Source: Nonomuraea jabiensis (GTDB lineage Bacteria > Actinomycetota > Actinomycetes > Streptosporangiales > Streptosporangiaceae). Taken from it: a stretch of 64,000 nt of DNA. The position numbers and the translations under genes are program-made. Positions 50,960 to 59,585 of this stretch are shown here, piece by piece. Position 1 is the stretch's first letter, and each line of letters starts with the position of its first letter. The DNA lies in NCBI RefSeq assembly GCF_014204795.1, contig NZ_JACHMB010000001.1:1054001-1118000 (forward strand), in the 5' to 3' direction. Below the pieces are notes generated by a model, which saw only the letters and a list, made by a program, of their open reading frames with translations, was not told the DNA's origin and ran no database searches.

Positions 50960-52434
50960 TGGCGATCATCTGCGTGGACGCGGGCACCACGGTCATCAAG
51001 GCGGTCGGATACGACGCCGAGGGCGCGGAGGCGTTCGTCGCCCGGCGGGAGACCGTGGTCTCCAGGCCCCTGCCCGGCCACGCCGAGCAGGACATGAACG
51101 CCGTCTGGGACGCGGTCGCCGCCACCGTGCGCGAGGTCGCCGCCCAGCTTGACGGGGTCGACTTTGTGGCCGTGACCGCCCAGGGCGACGGCTGCTGGCT
51201 GGTCGGCCCGGACGGCGAGCCGACCGGGCCCGCGATCCTCTGGAACGACGCCAGGGCGGCCTCGGCCGTGGACGCCTGGACCCGCTCCGGGACCGCGGCC
51301 GAGGCGTTCCGGCTCAACGGCTCGTCGGCCGCCTCCGGGCTGCCGCACGCGATCCTGACCTGGCTGCGCGCGAACGACCCCGAGCGGCTGGAGCGGTCGA
51401 GCGCCATGCTCACCTGCGGCGGCTGGATCTTCGCGCGGATGACCGGGGAGCTGGTGGCCGACGAGTCCGACGCCTCCGCGCCATTCATGGACCTGCGGGC
51501 GCGGGCGTACTCCCCCTCGCTGCTGGCCCTGTTCGGCACGGAGTGGGCCGAGCGGCTGCTGCCCCCGATCCGCTCCGGCCACGTCGCCGAGCTGTCCCGG
51601 GACGCGGCCTCCGCGCTCGGGCTGCCCGCCGGTACGCCCGTCGTGATGGCCCCGTACGACATCGCCGCCACGGCGCTGGGCGCGGGCGCGGTGCGGGCCG
51701 GGCAGGCGTGCGGCATCCTCGGCACCACGCTGTGCACCGAGGTCATCGTCGACTCCGCCGACCTGGAGAGCGAGCCGATCGGGATCACGATCGCGCTGGC
51801 CGGCGGCTACCTGCGGGCCTTCCCCACCTTCGCGGGAACGGAAGTGGTGCAGTGGACGTGCCGCATGATGGGGCTGAGCGGCCCGGCCGAGCTGGGCGAC
51901 CTGGCCCTGCTGAGCGAGCCGGGCGCGCGCGGGCTGACGTTCCTGCCGTACATGTCGCCCGCCGGTGAGCGGGCGCCGTTCTCCGACCCGCTGGCCAGGG
52001 GCTCGCTGCTGGGCATGTCGTTCGAGCACGGCCGCGAGGACATGGCGCGGGCAGTGCTCGAAGGACTGACGATGGTCATCCGCGACTGCCTGGCCGCCAC
52101 CCGCGCCGCGCCGACGGAGCTGCGCGCGTGCGGCGGCGGCTCGAACAGCACCGTCTGGCTCCAGCTGATCGCCGACATCACGGGGCTGCCCGTGCGCCGC
52201 CCGGCGGACACCGAGGTGGGCGCTCGGGGCGCGTACCTGGTGGGACTGGCCGCCACCGGCGCCGCTCCGTCCATCGCCACGGCGGCCTCCGAGCATGTAC
52301 GGATGCGCGACGCGCTCGAGCCCAAGCCCGCCAACCAGGCGTTGTACGGGCGGCTGTTCGACGACTTCCTGGCTCTGCGCCAGGCGAACGCGGTCTCCTG
52401 GCCGCTGCTGGCCGAGATGAGGGGCCGTAGATGA
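50959..52434 (+). CDS. FGGY-family carbohydrate kinase (first of two)
   Basis: 491-aa ATP-dependent kinase of the FGGY family (xylulose, glycerol, erythritol, AI-2 kinases). N-terminal phosphate loop CVDAGTTVIKAVGYD (~5-19), the substrate loop QDMNAVWDAV and WNDARA, and the C-terminal ATP-binding domain with ACGGGSNSTVWLQLIADITGLPV and EVGARGAYLVGL. It should phosphorylate the imported polyol or ketose. Single-base overlap with the permease gene, ATGA overlap with the second kinase. The presence of two different FGGY kinases suggests two substrates or two stereoisomers. Confidence 0.9.
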   Translation: MAIICVDAGTTVIKAVGYDAEGAEAFVARRETVVSRPLPGHAEQDMNAVWDAVAATVREVAAQLDGVDFVAVTAQGDGCWLVGPDGEPTGPAILWNDARAASAVDAWTRSGTAAEAFRLNGSSAASGLPHAILTWLRANDPERLERSSAMLTCGGWIFARMTGELVADESDASAPFMDLRARAYSPSLLALFGTEWAERLLPPIRSGHVAELSRDAASALGLPAGTPVVMAPYDIAATALGAGAVRAGQACGILGTTLCTEVIVDSADLESEPIGITIALAGGYLRAFPTFAGTEVVQWTCRMMGLSGPAELGDLALLSEPGARGLTFLPYMSPAGERAPFSDPLARGSLLGMSFEHGREDMARAVLEGLTMVIRDCLAATRAAPTELRACGGGSNSTVWLQLIADITGLPVRRPADTEVGARGAYLVGLAATGAAPSIATAASEHVRMRDALEPKPANQALYGRLFDDFLALRQANAVSWPLLAEMRGRR

Positions 52435-53855
52435 GCGTATGGATCGGCATCGATCTCGGGACCCAGAGCGTACGGGCGATGGCCGTCGCCGGGGACGGGC
52501 AGGTGCTCGGCACGGCCGGCCGGCCGCTGACCAGCCACCGCGACGGGCCCCGCCACGAGCAGGACCCCGAGCAGTGGTGGCGCGAGCTGGCCGCCGCCAC
52601 CCGCGAGGCGCTGCGCGACGTGCCCCCCGAGCAGGTCGCGGGCGTGGCCGTGGCCGCCACGTCTGGAACGATCCTCCTCACCGGCCCCGACGGCCGGGCG
52701 CTGACGCCCGCGCTCATGTACGACGACCGGCGCGCCGACGCCGGGCGCGCCAACGAGGCGGGCGCCCGCGTGTGGGAGCGGCTCGGCTACCGGCGCATGC
52801 AGCCCAACTGGGCGCTGCCCAAGCTGCTGTGGCTGCTCCAGGACGCCCCCGCCGGGGCGCGGCTCGCGCACCAGAACGACTTCGTCAACCGGCGCCTCGT
52901 GGGCCACGAGGTGGCGACCGACCTCAGCAACGCCCTCAAGACCGGCGTGGACCTCATCGAGGAGCGCTGGCCGTCCGAGGTGCTGGACGTCCTGGACGTG
53001 CCCGCGGAGCTGCTCCCCGAGGTCGTACGGCCCGGCACCCGCCTGGGCGTGGTCTGCGCGGCCGCCGCCGAGGAGACCGGCATCCCCGCGGGCACGCCCG
53101 TGATCGCCGGGACCACCGACGGGTGCGCGGCCCAGCTCGGCGCGGGCGCCACCCGGGTCGGGAGCTGGAACTCGGTGCTCGGCACGACGCTGGTGCTCAA
53201 GGGCGTGACGAAGGAGCTGATCCACGACCCGCTCGGCGTCGTCTACTCGCACCGCGCGCCGGACGGCTCGTGGCTGCCGGGCGGCGCGTCGAGCACCGGC
53301 GCCGGCGTGCTCTCCCGCGACCTGCCCGGCCGCGACCTCGACGCGCTGAGCGCCCAGGCCGCCGCCCGCCCCGGCCCGCCCGCGAGCGTCACGTACCCGC
53401 TGGTCTCGCGGGGCGAGCGCTTCCCGTTCGACGCCCCCGGCGCCGAGGGGTTCACGCTCGGCAGCCCGGCCGACGACGTCGAGCGCTACGCGGCGATCCT
53501 GCTCGGCGCGGCCTTCGTCGAGCGCCTCTGCTTCGACTACCTCGACCTCCTCGGCGCCCCCGTGGACGGCGAGATCATCCTGACCGGCGGCGCCACCCGC
53601 AGCGCGTACTGGACCCGGCTCAGGGCGGACGTCCTGGGACGTCCGGTGACGCTGCGGGAGAACGCCGAGCCCGCCCTGGGCATGGCCGTCCTGGCGGGCG
53701 GCGACCCCGACCGGATGATCAGGACCCGCGCGGTCGTCGACCCGTCGGGAGCCGACCTCACGGAGCCCTACCTGCGCTTCGTCACCGAGCTGGAAGGGCG
53801 CGGCTGGCTCGACCCGGCCGCCGCCCGGCACGCACGCGAGAGGACCGCCCGATGA
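52431..53855 (+). CDS. FGGY-family carbohydrate kinase (second), ribulokinase-like
   Basis: 474 aa. WIGIDLGTQSVRAMAVAGDGQVL (~4-26) is the FGGY phosphate loop; VAVAATSGTILLTGPDGRALTPALMYDDRRA resembles the D-ribulose-kinase/xylulokinase-like branch; ILTGGATRSAYWTRLRADVLGRPVTLRENAEPALGMAVLAG is the C-terminal ATP-binding region. It differs clearly from the first kinase of the operon, so this is not a recent duplication. Coupled by ATGA overlaps on both sides. Substrate is inferred only at class level. Confidence 0.88.
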   Translation: MSVWIGIDLGTQSVRAMAVAGDGQVLGTAGRPLTSHRDGPRHEQDPEQWWRELAAATREALRDVPPEQVAGVAVAATSGTILLTGPDGRALTPALMYDDRRADAGRANEAGARVWERLGYRRMQPNWALPKLLWLLQDAPAGARLAHQNDFVNRRLVGHEVATDLSNALKTGVDLIEERWPSEVLDVLDVPAELLPEVVRPGTRLGVVCAAAAEETGIPAGTPVIAGTTDGCAAQLGAGATRVGSWNSVLGTTLVLKGVTKELIHDPLGVVYSHRAPDGSWLPGGASSTGAGVLSRDLPGRDLDALSAQAAARPGPPASVTYPLVSRGERFPFDAPGAEGFTLGSPADDVERYAAILLGAAFVERLCFDYLDLLGAPVDGEIILTGGATRSAYWTRLRADVLGRPVTLRENAEPALGMAVLAGGDPDRMIRTRAVVDPSGADLTEPYLRFVTELEGRGWLDPAAARHARERTAR

Positions 53856-54469
53856 CCGACCTCGTCCTGGTCCGCCACGGCGAGACCGTCTGGCACGCCG
53901 AGAACCGCTACGCGGGGGTCAGCGACATCGAGCTGACCCCGCGCGGCCACGCCCAGGCCGACCGGCTGGCCGACTGGGCCGGTCAGGCGGGCCTGGCGGC
54001 CGTGTGGGCCTCCACGCTCAGCCGGGCCCGGATCACCGCCGCCGCCAGCGCCGACAAGGCCGGGGTGGAGCTCCGGACCGACCCGAGGCTGCGCGAGCTG
54101 GACTTCGGCGAGGGCGAGGGCCTGACCTCGGCCGAGATGGCGGCCCGCTTCCCCGAGGCACGCGCCGCGTTCGAGTCCGACCCAGCCGCGCACCCGCTGC
54201 CCGGCGGCGAGGACCCGCACCTGGCCGCCGACCGGTTCGTGGCCGCCCTCGACGACATCGCCGCCGCCCACCCCGACGGGCGCGTGCTGGTGGTCGCGCA
54301 CACGACCGCCATCAGGCTCGCCCTGTGCCGCCTGATCGGGGTGCCGCTCGGCGAGTACCGGCGGCTGTTCCCGCGCCTGGACAACTGTGCCCTGACCGAA
54401 CTTCGCCTGCGCAGCGGGCGGCGGGCCGCGATGCTGCAGTACAACTCCCCGATTGGAGCCGTTCGTTGA
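53852..54469 (+). CDS. Histidine phosphatase family protein
   Basis: 205-aa histidine-phosphatase-superfamily enzyme (phosphoglycerate-mutase-like). VLVRHGETVWHAENRYAG carries the phosphohistidine RHG motif (~8-10); WASTLSRARITAAA supplies the second Arg; ELDFGEGEGLT has the acid; VLVVAHTTAIRLALC supplies the second His. In this operon it could dephosphorylate a sugar phosphate, either as a pathway step or to relieve phosphosugar stress. Overlaps both neighbours (ATGA upstream, TTGA downstream). Confidence 0.9.
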   Translation: MTDLVLVRHGETVWHAENRYAGVSDIELTPRGHAQADRLADWAGQAGLAAVWASTLSRARITAAASADKAGVELRTDPRLRELDFGEGEGLTSAEMAARFPEARAAFESDPAAHPLPGGEDPHLAADRFVAALDDIAAAHPDGRVLVVAHTTAIRLALCRLIGVPLGEYRRLFPRLDNCALTELRLRSGRRAAMLQYNSPIGAVR

Positions 54470-55470
54470 CCATCCGAGTGCTTGCCGCGGGCGACCACTT
54501 CGTCCAGAACCGCCTGCTCATCGACGCGCTCAGGCGGGAGGTCCCCGGCGAGTTGGACATCAGCGAGCTCACGCTGCCGTGGCCGGTCGAGCCGTTCGGC
54601 CGGGTGGGCGAGGTGGACGAGGCCTCGGACGTGGAGGACGAGCTGATCGAGGCGCTGCGTGGCGTCGAGATCTGCGTGACCCAGATGGCCCCGTTGACCA
54701 AGCGTGTCCTGGACGCCTCCCCTGACCTGCGGCTGTTCTGCGTGAGCCGGGGCGGTCCCGTCAACGCCAACCTGGAGGCGGCCAAGGCGGCGGGCGTGGC
54801 GGTGACGTTCGCGCCGGGCCGCAACGCGGTGGCCACCGCCGAGCACACCCTGGCCATGCTGCTGGCCGCCACCCGCAGGATCCCCCAGACGCACGGCGAC
54901 CTGGCGGGGGGCGTGTGGCGGGGCGACTACTACAAGTACGACAACGTCGGCCCCGAGCTGGACGGCAACACGGTCGGCCTGGTCGGCTACGGCGCCATCG
55001 GCCGCCGCGTGGCCCGCATGCTCGAAGGCTTCGGCGCGGAGGTCCTGGTCTACGACCCGTACGTGGACGTGCCCGGCCGGGTGGAGCTGGACGAGCTGCT
55101 CCGGCGCTCCCACTTCGTCTCCCTGCACGCCCGCGCCACCCCCGAGACCAACGGCATGATCGGCGCGGCCGAGATCGCCGCCATGCCGCGCGGCTCGGTC
55201 CTGGTCAACTGCGCCAGGGGCGCGCTGGTCGACTACGACGCCGTCTGCGACGCCCTGGACTCGGGCCACCTGTTCGGGGCCGCCATGGACGTCTTCCCGG
55301 AGGAGCCCATCCCGGCCGGCTCACGCCTGCTCACGACCCCCAACCTGATCATGACCCCGCACCTGGCCGGGGCCAGCAAGCAGACGGCCATGAACGCGGC
55401 CTCGATCGTGGCCGCCGACGTGGCCCGCTACGTACGCGGCGAACCCCTCTCCCACGTCGCCACCGCCTGA
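54466..55470 (+). CDS. 2-hydroxyacid dehydrogenase (D-isomer NAD-binding family)
   Basis: 334 aa, NAD(P)-dependent. Rossmann segment VGLVGYGAIGRRVARMLEGFGAEVLVYDPYVD (~167-198), catalytic Arg in NCARGALVDYDAV, Glu in PEEPI, His in MTPHLAGASKQT: the Arg-Glu-His set of D-2-hydroxyacid dehydrogenases is complete. TTG start at 54466 overlaps the phosphatase stop, so it is the last gene of the seven-gene operon. Likely reaction: interconversion of a sugar-derived 2-hydroxyacid and 2-ketoacid. The phosphoglycerate-dehydrogenase-like sequence makes a four-carbon acid phosphate a possibility, which is inference. Confidence 0.9.
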   Translation: MTIRVLAAGDHFVQNRLLIDALRREVPGELDISELTLPWPVEPFGRVGEVDEASDVEDELIEALRGVEICVTQMAPLTKRVLDASPDLRLFCVSRGGPVNANLEAAKAAGVAVTFAPGRNAVATAEHTLAMLLAATRRIPQTHGDLAGGVWRGDYYKYDNVGPELDGNTVGLVGYGAIGRRVARMLEGFGAEVLVYDPYVDVPGRVELDELLRRSHFVSLHARATPETNGMIGAAEIAAMPRGSVLVNCARGALVDYDAVCDALDSGHLFGAAMDVFPEEPIPAGSRLLTTPNLIMTPHLAGASKQTAMNAASIVAADVARYVRGEPLSHVATA

Positions 55471-55542
55471 CCCCCGCCGCACCACCAACCGCCGCTCTCC
55501 CTAAGGACGGCAGCCCCCGCACCACCCCTCCTCCCAAAAGGA

Positions 55543-55565
55543 CGCCCGCCGGAGTACGGCGGGCG
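55543..55565. terminator. Hairpin between convergent operons
   Basis: CGCCCGCCG (55543-55551) pairs perfectly with CGGCGGGCG (55557-55565) around a five-base loop. It lies between the end of the dehydrogenase gene and the end of the convergent permease gene. There is no T-tract, so a GC-hairpin terminator of the actinobacterial kind is the best guess. Confidence 0.6.
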
Positions 55566-55599
55566 GAGGGGCGCGGGCAAGTGGTGGTGACGGGGGTGG

Positions 55600-56457
55600 C
55601 TACCCCTTGAGGGCTCCAGCCATCAGGCCCCGCATGAAGAACCTGCCCAGCAGGACGTAGATCAGCATCGTCGGGATCGACGACAGGACGGCCGCCGCCA
55701 TCTGCTGGCTGTACGGGGTGGCCTGCGCCCCGGCGATGTTGTTCAGCATCACGGTCGTGGGCCAGTTCGTCGGCCCGGTCAGGAACACGGCGAACAGGAA
55801 GTCGTTCCAGAGCGAGGTGAACTGCCAGATGACGACCACCGCGATCGCGGGCCCCGACACCGGCAGCACCACCGACCAGTACGACCTCAGCATGCCCGCC
55901 CCGTCCACCCGGGAGGCCTCGATCAGCTCGTCGGGGATCGTGACGTAGTAGTTGCGGAAGATCAGCGTGCAGATCGGGATGCCGTACACGACGTGGGCCA
56001 GCACCAGCCCCGGGATGCCGCCGTAGAAGACGCCCTGCAGCCCGGTCAGCTCGTTCAGCCCCACGAGCAGCTGCACCAGCGGGATCATGACCCCCTGGTA
56101 CGGGATGAACATGCCGAACAGGAACAGCGTGAACAGCACGTCCGCCCCGGGGAAGCGCCACTTGGACAGCACGTAGCCGTTCATGGAGCCGAGCGCGCAC
56201 GACAGCAGCGAGCCCGGCACGGCCAGCAGCACGCTGTTCCACAGGCCGGGGGCCAGCTTCTCCCAGGCCACCTGCCACGCCTCGGTCGTCCACGTCCGCG
56301 GCAGGTTCCACGCCTGGCCGGGGTCGGCCTCGGTGAGCGGCTTGAAGCTGGTGACCAGCAGCACGTAGATGGGGATCAGGAAGATCACCACGAAGAGGAT
56401 CAGCAGCCCGAGGCGCAGCCAGGGGAAGGCCGCCCGGCGCGTGGCCACCGCCGTCAT
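55600..56457 (-). CDS. Carbohydrate ABC transporter permease, MalG-like
   Basis: 285 aa, six membrane helices. The EAA loop EASRVDGAGMLRSYWSVVLPVSGPA (~188-212) marks the ATPase-docking site of binding-protein-dependent permeases; the C-terminus (RFFMRGLMAGALKG) is the usual MalG-type ending. Its ATG at 56457 overlaps the stop of the upstream permease (ATGA). With the MalF-like protein and the binding protein it makes a CUT1 importer; no dedicated ATPase lies next to it, as in actinomycetes where MsiK is shared among several importers. Confidence 0.93.
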   Translation of the reverse strand: MTAVATRRAAFPWLRLGLLILFVVIFLIPIYVLLVTSFKPLTEADPGQAWNLPRTWTTEAWQVAWEKLAPGLWNSVLLAVPGSLLSCALGSMNGYVLSKWRFPGADVLFTLFLFGMFIPYQGVMIPLVQLLVGLNELTGLQGVFYGGIPGLVLAHVVYGIPICTLIFRNYYVTIPDELIEASRVDGAGMLRSYWSVVLPVSGPAIAVVVIWQFTSLWNDFLFAVFLTGPTNWPTTVMLNNIAGAQATPYSQQMAAAVLSSIPTMLIYVLLGRFFMRGLMAGALKG

Positions 56458-57341
56458 GAGCGCCTCTCCTTACGCACGGACCAGATCAGGTACGGGATCA
56501 CGAAGATCGCCACGCTCAGCACGATGTACGACGCGATCGTGGCGCCCTTGGCCGGATCGTGCGAGTCGAACACCGCGACCCACATGAACACCGCGGGCAC
56601 GTCCGTGATGATCTGCTTGCCCGACACCGCCACGATCAGGTCGAACACCTTGAGCGAGATGTGCCCCAGGATGATCAGCGCGGACAGCGTGACCGGCCGG
56701 AGCAGGGGCAGCACCACGTGCCGGTAGACGCCCCACTCGGTGCAGCCGTCCACCCGCGCGGCCTCCCGCAGCTCCTCGGGCACGCCGCGGAAGCCCGCCA
56801 AAAACAATGCCATGACATATCCGGACATCTGCCAGATGGCGGGGATCGCCATCGCGGCCATCCCCCAGTCCGGATCCCTGAACCACTGCCACTGCGGCAG
56901 CCCGATCCAGTCGAACAGCCGGTTCAGGCCGACTGCCCGCTCCCCCGTCCCCGAGTTCATCAGCCACCGCCACACGATGCCGGTCGCGACGAACGAGATG
57001 GCCATCGGGAACAGATAGATCGCCCGGAACGTCCCCTCGCCCCTGATCCCCTTCTCCATGAGGAACGCCAGCAGCCACCCGAGCAGGAGCGCGCCCAGCA
57101 CGAACGCGACCGTGAAGACGATCGCGTGGTTCACCGAGAGGTGCCACCGCGGCTGGTCCCAGATGTCGATGAAGTTCCGCAGCCCCACGAACTTCCCCTC
57201 GGACACCTCATCGTGCTTGTCCGTCATGGCCAGCCGGAAGTTCCAGCCGAGCATGCCGTACACGAAGACGCCGATCAGGACGATCGACGGCGTGACGAGG
57301 AGGAGTCCGGGCAGCCACGTGCGTGCCCACCTCACAAGCAT
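56454..57341 (-). CDS. Carbohydrate ABC transporter permease, MalF-like
   Basis: 295 aa, about six membrane helices with an N-terminal helix (LPGLLLVTPSIVLIGVFVYGM). EAA loop EAARVDGCTEWGVYRHVVLPLLRPV (~197-221). ATG 57341 directly abuts GGGAGGGA, a cramped spacing; GTG 57335 (two codons later) would be better placed, so the true start may be there. It sits 48 bp after the binding-protein gene and is coupled to the next permease. Heterodimerises with the MalG-like protein. Confidence 0.92.
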   Translation of the reverse strand: MLVRWARTWLPGLLLVTPSIVLIGVFVYGMLGWNFRLAMTDKHDEVSEGKFVGLRNFIDIWDQPRWHLSVNHAIVFTVAFVLGALLLGWLLAFLMEKGIRGEGTFRAIYLFPMAISFVATGIVWRWLMNSGTGERAVGLNRLFDWIGLPQWQWFRDPDWGMAAMAIPAIWQMSGYVMALFLAGFRGVPEELREAARVDGCTEWGVYRHVVLPLLRPVTLSALIILGHISLKVFDLIVAVSGKQIITDVPAVFMWVAVFDSHDPAKGATIASYIVLSVAIFVIPYLIWSVRKERRS

Positions 57342-57389
57342 TCCCTCCCACGGGACCGGCGGGCGCCGGGTGACGCCCGCCGGACCTCG

Positions 57390-58691
57390 CTACTGAGCGT
57401 TGGACTTGGCCGCGTCGGCGAGCCCCTGCTGCAGGGCCTTGACGTCCTTGCTGCCGATGAACAGGCCGACCGACTCGGTGATCGCCGCCAGCCACGGCTG
57501 GTTGACCGAGACGCCGTGCTGGATCGACCCGGCGAGCTTGTTGCTCGACCAGTCCTTCAGCGCGTCGGCCAGGTAGTCGGTGTAGAGGGCCTGGTCGGCG
57601 TCCTTGCGGGCGGGGATGGAGCCCTTCTTGGGGTTGAAGGCGTCCTGGCCCTCCTTGCTGGCCGCGACCTTCAGCCAGGCGATGGCGCCGTCACGGTTCT
57701 TCGCGCCCTTGGGGAGGGTGAAGCTGTCGGACAGCCACATGTACGTGCCCTCGGTCCCGGGGGCCGGCGCCCAGTCGAAGTCCGTCTTCGACTTCTTGCC
57801 CAGGCCGCCCTCCGGCGGGTTGTGGAAGTAGCCGTACGCCCAGTCGCCCATGATGTTGAACGCGGCCTCGCCGTCGGCCACCTGCTTGGCGGCCGGCTGC
57901 CAGTCGTCCTGCGGGTCGCCCGCGTACGACATGATCTTGGCGAAGCTTTCGAGCGCCTTGGTCACCTGCGGGCTGTTCCAGTCGGCGCCCGGCTTGAACA
58001 GCGCGTTGTAGGCGTCGGTGCCCATGGAGCCGAGCAGGACGTTCTCCAGCAGGTGGGTGACGGTCCACTCGGAGCCGATCGACAGCGGGATCTTGCCCTT
58101 GGCCTTGACCTTCTCCAGGTCCGCGATGAACTCGTCGATCGTCTTGGGCGCGGCGGCCACGCCGGCGTCCTTGAGCACCGCCGGGTTGAACCACAGCACG
58201 TTGGAGCGGTGGATGTTCACCGGCACCGAGTAGATCTTGCCGTCGACGCTGATCTGCTCGACGAGCTGCGCGGGGAAGACGTCCTTCAGCTTCAGCTCGT
58301 CGTACAGGAACGTCAGGTCTTCCAGGTTGCCGGCCTTGATGTAGCCCTGCAGCTCGGCGCCCGCGTGACCCTGGAAGGTGTCGGGCGGGGTGTTGGCCTG
58401 GAGCTTCGACTGGAGCAGCGCCTTGGCCTTGTCACCCGAGCCGCCCGCCACGGCGGCGTCGAAGAATGTGTAGTTCGGATTCTGCTGCTCGAAGATCTTC
58501 TTCATCGCCTGGAGGCCGTCGGCCTCGCCGGGGCCCGTCCACCAGGAGAAGACCTCAACCTGTTTCTTCTCCCCGCCGCCGCCACTGGCCGCCGGAGACT
58601 GGGACGCCTGCCCGCCCCCGCCGCCGCCGCAGGCCACCAGGCTCAACGCGCTCACGATCGAGATCGAGACGGTCGCTAACCACCGTCGCAT
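57390..58691 (-). CDS. Carbohydrate ABC transporter substrate-binding lipoprotein (CUT1 type)
   Basis: 433 aa lipoprotein: signal peptide with LVAC (Cys ~21), Gly-rich linker, then a MalE-like fold (VEVFSWWTGPGEADGLQAMKKIFEQQNPNYTF, TFQGHAGAELQGYIKAGNLEDLT, NIHRSNVLWFNPAVLKDAGV, AAFNIMGDWAYGYFHN, WLSDSFTLPKGAKNRDGAIAWLKV). The sequence resembles the glucose/mannose- and glucosyl-binding members with a tryptophan-rich site. ATG 58691 has GAAGGGA about ten nt upstream. Its promoter region holds a perfect 16-bp palindrome, so the operon is likely under LacI-family control. Confidence 0.92.
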   Translation of the reverse strand: MRRWLATVSISIVSALSLVACGGGGGGQASQSPAASGGGGEKKQVEVFSWWTGPGEADGLQAMKKIFEQQNPNYTFFDAAVAGGSGDKAKALLQSKLQANTPPDTFQGHAGAELQGYIKAGNLEDLTFLYDELKLKDVFPAQLVEQISVDGKIYSVPVNIHRSNVLWFNPAVLKDAGVAAAPKTIDEFIADLEKVKAKGKIPLSIGSEWTVTHLLENVLLGSMGTDAYNALFKPGADWNSPQVTKALESFAKIMSYAGDPQDDWQPAAKQVADGEAAFNIMGDWAYGYFHNPPEGGLGKKSKTDFDWAPAPGTEGTYMWLSDSFTLPKGAKNRDGAIAWLKVAASKEGQDAFNPKKGSIPARKDADQALYTDYLADALKDWSSNKLAGSIQHGVSVNQPWLAAITESVGLFIGSKDVKALQQGLADAAKSNAQ

Positions 58692-58728
58692 CGCACACCA
58701 TCCCTTCGAAGCCCCCGAAGTTGGTGAT

Positions 58729-58744
58729 TTGACAACGTTGTCAA
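58729..58744. promoter_or_regulatory. LacI-type operator palindrome before the CUT1 importer
   Basis: TTGACAACGTTGTCAA is a perfect 16-bp palindrome, flanked by TTGGT and ACCAA that extend the symmetry imperfectly. It lies 38 bp upstream of the binding-protein start, in the 120-bp gap before the AMP-binding-like gene. The 12-bp core matches the site at 45235-45246. Confidence 0.8.
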
Positions 58745-58811
58745 CCAACGGCCATCTACCCACTTCCCGCCGCGCGGCGTCAAGGGAGGGGCGGATAACA
58801 GCTCCGCATAC

Positions 58812-59585
58812 TCAGCGGACGCGCTCCAGCCCGCCCTCGGGGTTCGTCACCACCGTGACGCTGAAGTCGTAGCTCGTGCCGGGCGGATCGCCGCCGCCCG
58901 CGGCCACCACCAGCGCGCCCTTGGACACGCCCAGGCCGACCAGGGCGACCAGGTCGCAGCGGCTGTCGGGCGACCACGTGGTCAGCACGACGTCGGACTC
59001 GGCCAGGCCCACGGGCAGGTCGAGCTCCGCCATCCGGGACAGCAGGTCGGCGTGGGACATCCGGCGGCCGTCCGCCGTCAGCAGCGCGTCCTGGCGCTTG
59101 GCGTCGAGCGCGGGCAGCGGGGTGGGCTCCAGCGTGAGCAGGCAGCGGAAGTCGATCGTGTCGAGCGCCGCGCCCAGCGAGACGACCTGGCGCACCCGGG
59201 ACTCGTCGGCCGCCCGCACCGCCGTCTCCGCCAGGTCGGGGGTGGTGATCAAGGTCCGCGCGTCGCACGCGCGCAGCCACGCGGCCATCTCCCCGGCGCC
59301 GAGCGCGGGGTCGATCGGCGCCGCCACGCCGCCCGCCGCGAGCACGGTGTGCACAGCCAGGGTCTGCGCACCGGCCGTCGAGACGTGCACGCCCACCACC
59401 TGGTCGCGCCGGGCGCCCCTGCGTACGAGCCCCGAGGCCGCCCGGGTCACCTCGGTCACCAGCCTGCGGTAGCCGTAGACGTGGCCGCCACGCAGATCGA
59501 CGAGCGCCGGCCGCTCCCCGCGCTCGTACGCCTGGCGGAACACCTCGTGGATCACGGTCCCGGTGGTCGAGGCGGCAGGCTTCAT
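58812..59585 (-). CDS. Half-length AMP-binding-like protein without P-loop
   Basis: 257 aa resembling the N-terminal part of acyl-CoA/4-coumarate-CoA ligases: ERPALVDLRGGHVYGYRRLVTEVTRAASGLVRRGARRDQVVGVHVSTAGAQTLAVHTVLAAGGVAAPIDPAL (~25-97). The phosphate-binding SSGTTGxPKGV stretch is gone: DALLTADGRRMSHADL jumps from the strand before it to the helix after it. There is no C-terminal adenylating domain, and the protein ends cleanly with its own stop. It is probably a pseudoenzyme or decayed ligase rather than an active synthetase. Start ATG 59585, ribosome site weak (GGCGGTC). Confidence 0.7.
   Translation of the reverse strand: MKPAASTTGTVIHEVFRQAYERGERPALVDLRGGHVYGYRRLVTEVTRAASGLVRRGARRDQVVGVHVSTAGAQTLAVHTVLAAGGVAAPIDPALGAGEMAAWLRACDARTLITTPDLAETAVRAADESRVRQVVSLGAALDTIDFRCLLTLEPTPLPALDAKRQDALLTADGRRMSHADLLSRMAELDLPVGLAESDVVLTTWSPDSRCDLVALVGLGVSKGALVVAAGGGDPPGTSYDFSVTVVTNPEGGLERVR

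Noticed and set aside
49705..52434. 909-codon plus-strand frame ending as the first FGGY kinase
   Set aside because: Only the part from 50959 is the kinase; the upstream part is an out-of-frame reading of the permease gene, not a fusion.
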